The position numbers were made by a program, and so were the translations under genes. The notes below the pieces were generated by a model. The model ran no database searches. It was not told the origin of the DNA and saw nothing but the letters and a program-made list of their open reading frames with translations. 64,000 bases of DNA from NCBI GenBank assembly GCA_018697195.1, contig CM031858.1, positions 88,729,316-88,793,315 on the forward strand. Reading direction: 5' to 3'. Source of the DNA: Certhia americana. Taxonomy: Eukaryota; Chordata; Aves; Passeriformes; Certhiidae. The number at the start of each line of letters is the position of its first letter. Within the stretch, counting starts at the first letter, position 1. This document shows, in pieces, positions 58,390-64,000 of the stretch.

Positions 58390-60292
58390 AATAAAGTTAA
58401 AAGCGGGTCACATATATATTGGGGGATAAATAAAAATGTACATAGCCATAACTAGGGTTGCCTATGGCTACTAATAAAATGTTACCTTCATTTTACCTCT
58501 GTATGCCTCTGAGATCATACTTAAAAATACATCAAAATGTGATTCTCTCAATGAGAATATAACTGAGCTGTTGGGAAAATAATTTTATTTCTAAACAATA
58601 TATTTAAAATATACAGGACAAACTTGAAAGATTGCAGGTACACCTAAAACCAGTTTAATTTCTAGTTCCTGTGCTGTTAATGCAATTCACGTTTTCTAGA
58701 TACATATATTTTATTATGTGAAGGAATTATTTTATGAGGAGTTTTGAGGGTTTTGCACAATCCTTTCTTGTTTCTGTTTGATTTCAAAATATTAATTCTT
58801 AATTGAAATAATTAACTGGAATTTCTAACTATGACTTTCTCAGGTTTATACTACATTAAATTTCTTGCATGCTTTTGTTTCTAGAATGTGGGCAAACTGG
58901 GCAAACTGTGTGCTTATGTTTGCCTTAGTTTAAAAGGAAACTAATTTTCATTGTTACTACTGCTTTCTGAAAAAAGTTTGAGGAACTTTTTTGCTTGGAA
59001 TAGCCACAGAAATATTTCAGTTTAAGTTGTTTTGGATTGGTACTTTTATTTTCTTAATAGTAATTGCAGTTTTTTGGGGGTTGGGAATAGCCACAGAATA
59101 AAACCACTTTGACCCTGCAAATATGTCTAAAGCCAAGGGCGCAAAGACTTTTTTTAAAATCCTATCAGCACCAGTTCAGTTAAGCGATGAGTTTGTTGCA
59201 GCATGTCCTCTGCTGCAAACCTTATTTCAAGAGATTATTAGTCAAAATTTGAAAACTGTGCAGACATCTCTTGCAGAAAACTGATAATCTGCCTAATGAG
59301 CCTCAGCACTCTGGGGAAAGCAAATGAACAGGGTGTGTACTTGAATGCTTTTCATTAAGAACATTTATTTGGGTAGATGTCAAATGGGTAGGCTATAGTA
59401 ATAAACAAAAATGGGGTTATAGCTCATGTTTGAGGCAAGCTTTCATGTCTGCAGCCCTGAATAGCTGCTGCCTGTAAAGGTCTCTCTACACTTCTCATAC
59501 AAAAAAAGGACTTACAGAAATGTGTTTGTTCAAATAAATACCTTTTTAAATTTATGACGTGTAATCAGCAAGGTATGACATCATCTATATTCATTTTAAC
59601 CTTATCTTGTTCAGTTAATACTTGGTCAAATTCAGTAGTTTTGTGCAAGCACTGAGCACCTAATTTACATACCTGCCTATGGTTTGTATATCTGCATAAT
59701 GACTTTGTGAAAAATGGAATTAAAGGAGATTATGAGACGTAAGTATCTTCCTTTTAGTGTCAATCTGAAGTGCCATTGATTTGTATTCCTAGCCAGTAAT
59801 GATCTTGTATTTATAAACGGTTCTATTATAATATGGTTTACTTGATTAGTTTTTGCAAATTGAAACAGCTATTTCAATGTATTCCATTCATTTGCTGCCT
59901 TATTTCTTTGGAACAGACTGTGAAGTCCTGAATTTTAACATATTTACGTAAGGTAAAATGTGATAAAAGTCCAAACTCTTTATTTTAGGTAGCCTTGCCC
60001 AGTTGTAACATCCAGGGAAGATGTTGAGGATGAGATGTCCACAAAATCCCTGACAGAATTTCCCCTCAATTAATCTGTTGGAGCAGTAGAATGAGAACAG
60101 GTTGCTATTTAATCCCTGAGGATTTCTGTGGTCCTCTGTCTTCCTACATCCAATTTTTATGATGACACAATGGTGTTCTCAAACTCTTCTATTGACTTCA
60201 GCTACAAAATGGCATCTCATTGTGAAAGGGATGTGTAATTCTGCTCCAGCTTGTATCTGGATAATAACTTTTTCTCCGAGTAAAAAGTTATT

Positions 60293-60542
60293 GGGCAAGA
60301 GGAATCAGCTTCAGTTGGGCCAGGAGAGGTTTAGATGGGATATTAGGAAAAAAATTACTCACTGAAAGGGCTATCTGGCACTAGAACTTGCTGAAGGGGT
60401 TTTTTGACCACCCTTGAAGGTATTTAAAAGACATGTAGATGTGGCGCTGAGGGACATGGTCTTAGTGTTGGTCTTGGCAGTCCTGGGTTAATGGTTGGAC
60501 ACAATGATCTTAAGGGTCTTCTCCAGCCTTACTGATTCTGTC
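60293..60542 (+). mobile_element. CR1 LINE 3' end (plus strand)
   Basis: The blocks CCAGGAGAGGTTTAGATGGG, ATATTAGGAAAAAAATTACT, GGTATTTAAAAGACATGTAG with ATGTGGCGCTGAGGGACATG, and GGTTAATGGTTGGACACAAT are in the exact order of a CR1 3' region. The copy ends at TTACTGATTCTGT with at most one octamer tail unit. It is 5'-truncated to about 250 bp and moderately diverged. It belongs to the same broad group as the copies at 29,317 and 29,641 rather than that at 38,985, judging by the 'ggtatttaaaagac' block. Confidence 0.95.
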
Positions 60543-61784
60543 CATGGAAATTGTGTTTCCATAGGCTTTGTCATCTTTCTGTATGCATTTATCCTAACTT
60601 TCAGTGCCCTTTTCAGAAGATATTCTGAGTTTTAAACCTGAGTGGCTCCTCCTGTTTGGGTAAAAGGAGAAAGGATTGAGTTTGCAAAGATGCATTGTCT
60701 CAGTGATGGGACCACTGGAAAGTGTTATGTCCATGAGATTGGAAATGGAGTGTTAAAATCTTTGCTGTATGTGTGGATAGAAAAAGCTTACCTTGGTATG
60801 TGGACTTTTTCCACATCCCTGAGAGGAGATATTTTTTTTGATGTAGGAAAGTTCAGCGGTTAATGCAGGAACACTAGTCTGTCCATCACCACTTTGCTTC
60901 AGTAGGAATGAACTTTTCAAAACTTGTGTATTTTCATTTCATGCACATGGAATGTTCAACAGTAAATAATGAAAATATAATTTTCTAGGGAGATGTTCCC
61001 CCTCACCCCCTATTCAAAGCAGCCTTCTGGATATCATATTAATCATAGGCCAGCTTCTTGTCTTTTTGTGGATCTCTGCTGCTCTGTTGAATGTATTAGA
61101 AAAGTCACATTGGAGATCGAAGATTATTTTGCAAGTTTGATCTGTATTCAGGAGAAGCTGGTCTTTGGTGTGTATGTATCCACTTTGTTTCAGTTTTGAG
61201 GTAAATCTTTGCTTGCTCATTCCAATTTATATGAGAATGTGTGTCTTACATTGACATTATTTGAAAATTTGTAAGTTGGATTAATTGGGAGCAAGTCTTC
61301 TCTTGCTGTTTGAAGCGCATCCTGGGCACTCAGTGAATGTCTATCTTTAAATGTTATGATGGGTCATTTGCTGTCTTAATGCCATTTTTCATGTCTGTAG
61401 TTAGTTTTAACAACTTGCCTCCCATCAGTTGGAGGGGGAAAAAATTACTTCTTTTAGACCGCTTGTTTTCTAAGTTTATGCTCAACCTCACTGTCTCCTT
61501 TAAATTCATCTCTGCTATTGGACACCCAGATGCCAAAACAAACCCCAGTCCATTTGGCAGATGACCACAGGGTTGGGTTGTGTCCTGTGAGAGTAGCCTG
61601 TTTTACTGGGAACTGCTGCACGTATGAGGTGACTCCATCTTGATTAAAATGCAATCATTTTGCCTGCTGCTGTGGGGTATTAAGTTCTGCAAATATCTGG
61701 CCTACATTCTTCTGTTCAGTTTTTCCTTCTAGCTCAAGGAAGTTGCTTGTCATCTTACCCTCTACCAGGACTCTCAATAATTCT

Positions 61785-62075
61785 CTTCTTTCATCTATAT
61801 TGTTACCTGTAAGATATTTATAGACTGTGATCATATTCTGCTCAATCCTCTTTTCTGGATTATAGAACTTTAGCTTCCTTAGTCTGTCTTCATATTTGGT
61901 GTCTTATCCTCCAATTCCTATATCATTTAAGTTAGCCTTCTTTGTATATACCTAGTTATTTCATATCTTTTTTTGCAATACGTGAAGATAAGAGCTGCAT
62001 GCGATATTCCATTTGTGGTCACATCATGACTTTGTCGTCTGGAATTATTACCTCCTTGGATTTATATGAGATACA
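61785..62075 (-). mobile_element. ancient CR1 LINE fragment (minus strand)
   Basis: Read in reverse, the blocks GATATTTATAGACTGTGATC, CTCAATCCTCTTTTCTGGAT, CTTTAGCTTCCTTAGTCTGT and ATTCCATTTGTGGTCACATC follow the order of the old amniote CR1 ORF2 C-terminal region, as known in turtles and other reptiles. No open frame of note survives. The recognisable part stops near GAATTATTACCTCC at about 62,055. Confidence 0.72.
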
Positions 62076-64000
62076 TGCACATCAAAGACCAGAAGTTGCT
62101 TCTCCTGCAAACAGATCAAACTTGCAAAATAATCTTTGATCTCCAATCAAATATCGAGCCTATTTTCAGATGGCAGCACACTCTGTGCTTCTAGACAACA
62201 TTCGGTACTGCTTATATTCCAGCCTAAAGCAAGAATAGCTTTACTTATTATCAGTAAATATTACCTTGTTTTCTGCATTAGCACATTTCAAATGTCTGTG
62301 GATTACTATTCTCTTGTAGACAAAGACAAATCAAATGGAAAGGTGGAAAATATTTTCCCCAAAGTACATGACCTTAATGCTTGAGGACTTAAAAAAATAT
62401 ATAATAAATAATTCATCTTTACTGGAAAAAGTTTGGGTTTTGGTTAATTTTCATGTGTATTTGTCGGGTTTTTATTTCACGAGAGCAACAATATAATAGT
62501 TCTAAAATAGAAAGAAATTAACTGCACATGAGACCAGCTGCTTGCAGGACTCTCACAAAATCAACTTCAATGTTTGTGCTAAATTTTTAGAAGCTTGGTT
62601 GGTTTGGTTCTTCACTCCATGCTCATGCCCTGAGTACATCAAACCTCTAAACTGTCTAATTTATCTCTCTTGAATTCAAAATATTTTCAGTTTGTATGAC
62701 CCAACAATGAATTACATTCATAAATCAAATTACATAGAAATACCATGTGGTTCTAGTAATGACATCTGTAGTAAGTTCTATAATTTAAAAAAACTTTATT
62801 TTAGCTTGCTGTAATGTACTTGTATTGTGCATTTTCTAAGTCAGTAGTCTTTTTCAGATAAATTTATTCCACCTATCTAATTCTTTCTCTACTGCTGCTG
62901 CTCCTCCCTTGCGTAACATTTAGTACCTTTTACTTCCTTCCAGAGTTGCTTATCTGTGGAAACGCTCACACTACTAGCATCTTGTATACTTGCCTGAGTG
63001 AATCCTAGAATTTCCCAACTAGTAAGAAATCAATTTGTTGCTTGATTATCAAGTTCATCTATCCATGGGTGTAAACACTTAGAAGATTATGTGCCGATTA
63101 TATCACCATTGGTGGTTTCTTATTCTTCCCATCCAGATTTAGCACTGTCATAAGTGGTCTCATTTCTTACTTGCTTCCATGCTAGTCTGTGCCAGAGATT
63201 AATTTGTTTCATCATCTTCAGTTGGAAAAAAATTAAACGTTGCTGTAATATTTAAGAAATATTTTGCTGCAGGGATGACTCTTGCTATTCAGGTGAAGGT
63301 TGAGTAAGGCAAGCTATCTTTAAAATGTGCTTCCTGCTGTGGTGGAGGTCCTTGCCAATTCAGGCAAATCCATCTTGACTGCTAGGTTATACTAGTTATT
63401 TGAAATAGTAATAAAAAAAAAGTTTTAAATGTATTAAGTGCTTTAAGATTAGTGCCAGAATGGATGTCATTAAGTAGTCTAATGAATCCAGTGTGTTCCC
63501 TTTTGAAGTTAGCAGTCACTGAGTTCTGGGAGAGCAGTGTTAGTACTGAGAAGTTGAAATGCCGTCCAAAGGAAGCCCAAAGAAAAGGGAAGTACTGCAA
63601 AAATTGAACTGGAATTAGAAAATAACAGGATATAGGGAGAAAATTTAAGACATTTGGCGTCAGTTTTCAAACCCTGGTTCTGGAGTCTTATACATTATCG
63701 CCAGTGAATCTGCAGAGACATGGCTTTGATTATCGCCTGCTTGGTAAATGAGTGGCTCCTTCCTAAAGTCTTTCTTGGGCTATTAGATGGGGAGTTTGTC
63801 TTGCCAGACTGTCCTGGGAGCTGAGGGATTCAGGGTGGTTATTCCTGGTTTGCTTCCCTGATCTGTAGAACTGGTCTCTTGAATGCCCATGACATTACTG
63901 TTAACAGAAGGGTGGGGAGGGGGATTCCAGAGGATGAGTGTGTTCCAGGAGTGCCTGAGTTTGGGATATTGAAGGGGCTAGTTATTAATTTAATTTATTT
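62076..64000. other. unique AT-rich sequence
   Basis: I see no gene, recognised repeat or regulatory site in this final stretch. A G-rich motif (GGGTGGGGAGGGGG) occurs near 63,911. The last bases (TTAATTTAATTTATTT) resemble part of an ERVL LTR only in composition and are not called. Confidence 0.5.

Larger units (their letters stand above)
50561..60292. other. probable first intron of the CpG-island gene
   Basis: If the donor at 50,537 is used, everything downstream in the window lies in intron 1 or later. I find no convincing exon. CpG dinucleotides remain moderately frequent between about 52,180 and 54,400, then decline. Simple repeats are (AAAT)n at 51,323, a T-rich tract at 55,081, a 20-bp tandem duplication at 56,139, a hairpin at 57,720 and (ATT)n at 58,331. 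Open frames up to 135 codons are present but look like chance. Confidence 0.45.

Noticed and set aside
63975..64000. Possible start of an ERVL LTR at the window end (TTAATTTAATTTATTT)
   Set aside because: The upstream neighbour does not match the LTR, and AT-rich similarity alone is not enough.

Overview
The window looks like nuclear DNA from a bird. It is mostly AT-rich, non-coding vertebrate sequence with low gene density. The informative sequences are retrotransposons: several copies of the chicken-repeat-1 (CR1) LINE in both orientations, with the CR1 reverse-transcriptase signature and the short ATTCTATG-like 3' tail typical of sauropsids, plus remnants of an avian ERVL-type LTR. I cannot name the species. 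There is no operon structure and no CRISPR array, and I recognised no tRNA or rRNA. No complete protein-coding gene can be supported; nearly every open frame is under 150 codons and looks like chance.

Layout. 1-46 is an (ATCT)n microsatellite. 47-11,900 is gene-free AT-rich DNA with T tracts and small tandem duplications. 11,900-15,880 is an old repeat cluster: two LTR remnants in the same orientation flank very degraded CR1. 15,900-29,316 is mainly unique sequence with one exon-like segment at 16,445-16,530, a weaker one on the minus strand at 23,840-24,013, and a CpG-retaining patch near 24,880-25,110. 29,317-31,750 holds two minus-strand CR1 copies; the larger (about 2.1 kb) still shows the reverse-transcriptase FADD motif but is frame-broken and 5'-truncated. 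31,751-42,705 contains a short minus-strand CR1 tail, a long degraded plus-strand CR1 (36,010-37,715), another plus-strand CR1 3' end (38,985-39,201) and short inverted and tandem repeats. 42,706-42,809 is a (TGGA)n array interrupted by a 10-N assembly gap. 42,810-50,040 is unique and gene-free.

The most gene-like locus is 50,041-50,560. A polypurine stretch ending in A29 abuts a strong CpG island with GC boxes, and two good plus-strand splice donors follow (GT at 50,256 and at 50,537). I read this as the promoter and non-coding first exon of an unidentified gene transcribed rightward. The rest of the window (50,561-64,000) would then be its first intron, containing a CpG-enriched shore, a 25-bp near-perfect hairpin at 57,720-57,774, an (ATT)n array, a plus-strand CR1 3' end at 60,293-60,542 and an ancient minus-strand CR1 at 61,785-62,075.

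I looked for an undescribed system and do not see a convincing one. The items most worth checking are the unidentified CpG-island promoter with its A29 and G-quadruplex flanks, the candidate exon at 16,445, and the long hairpin at 57,720. All family assignments are from memory of consensus sequences; no searches were run.
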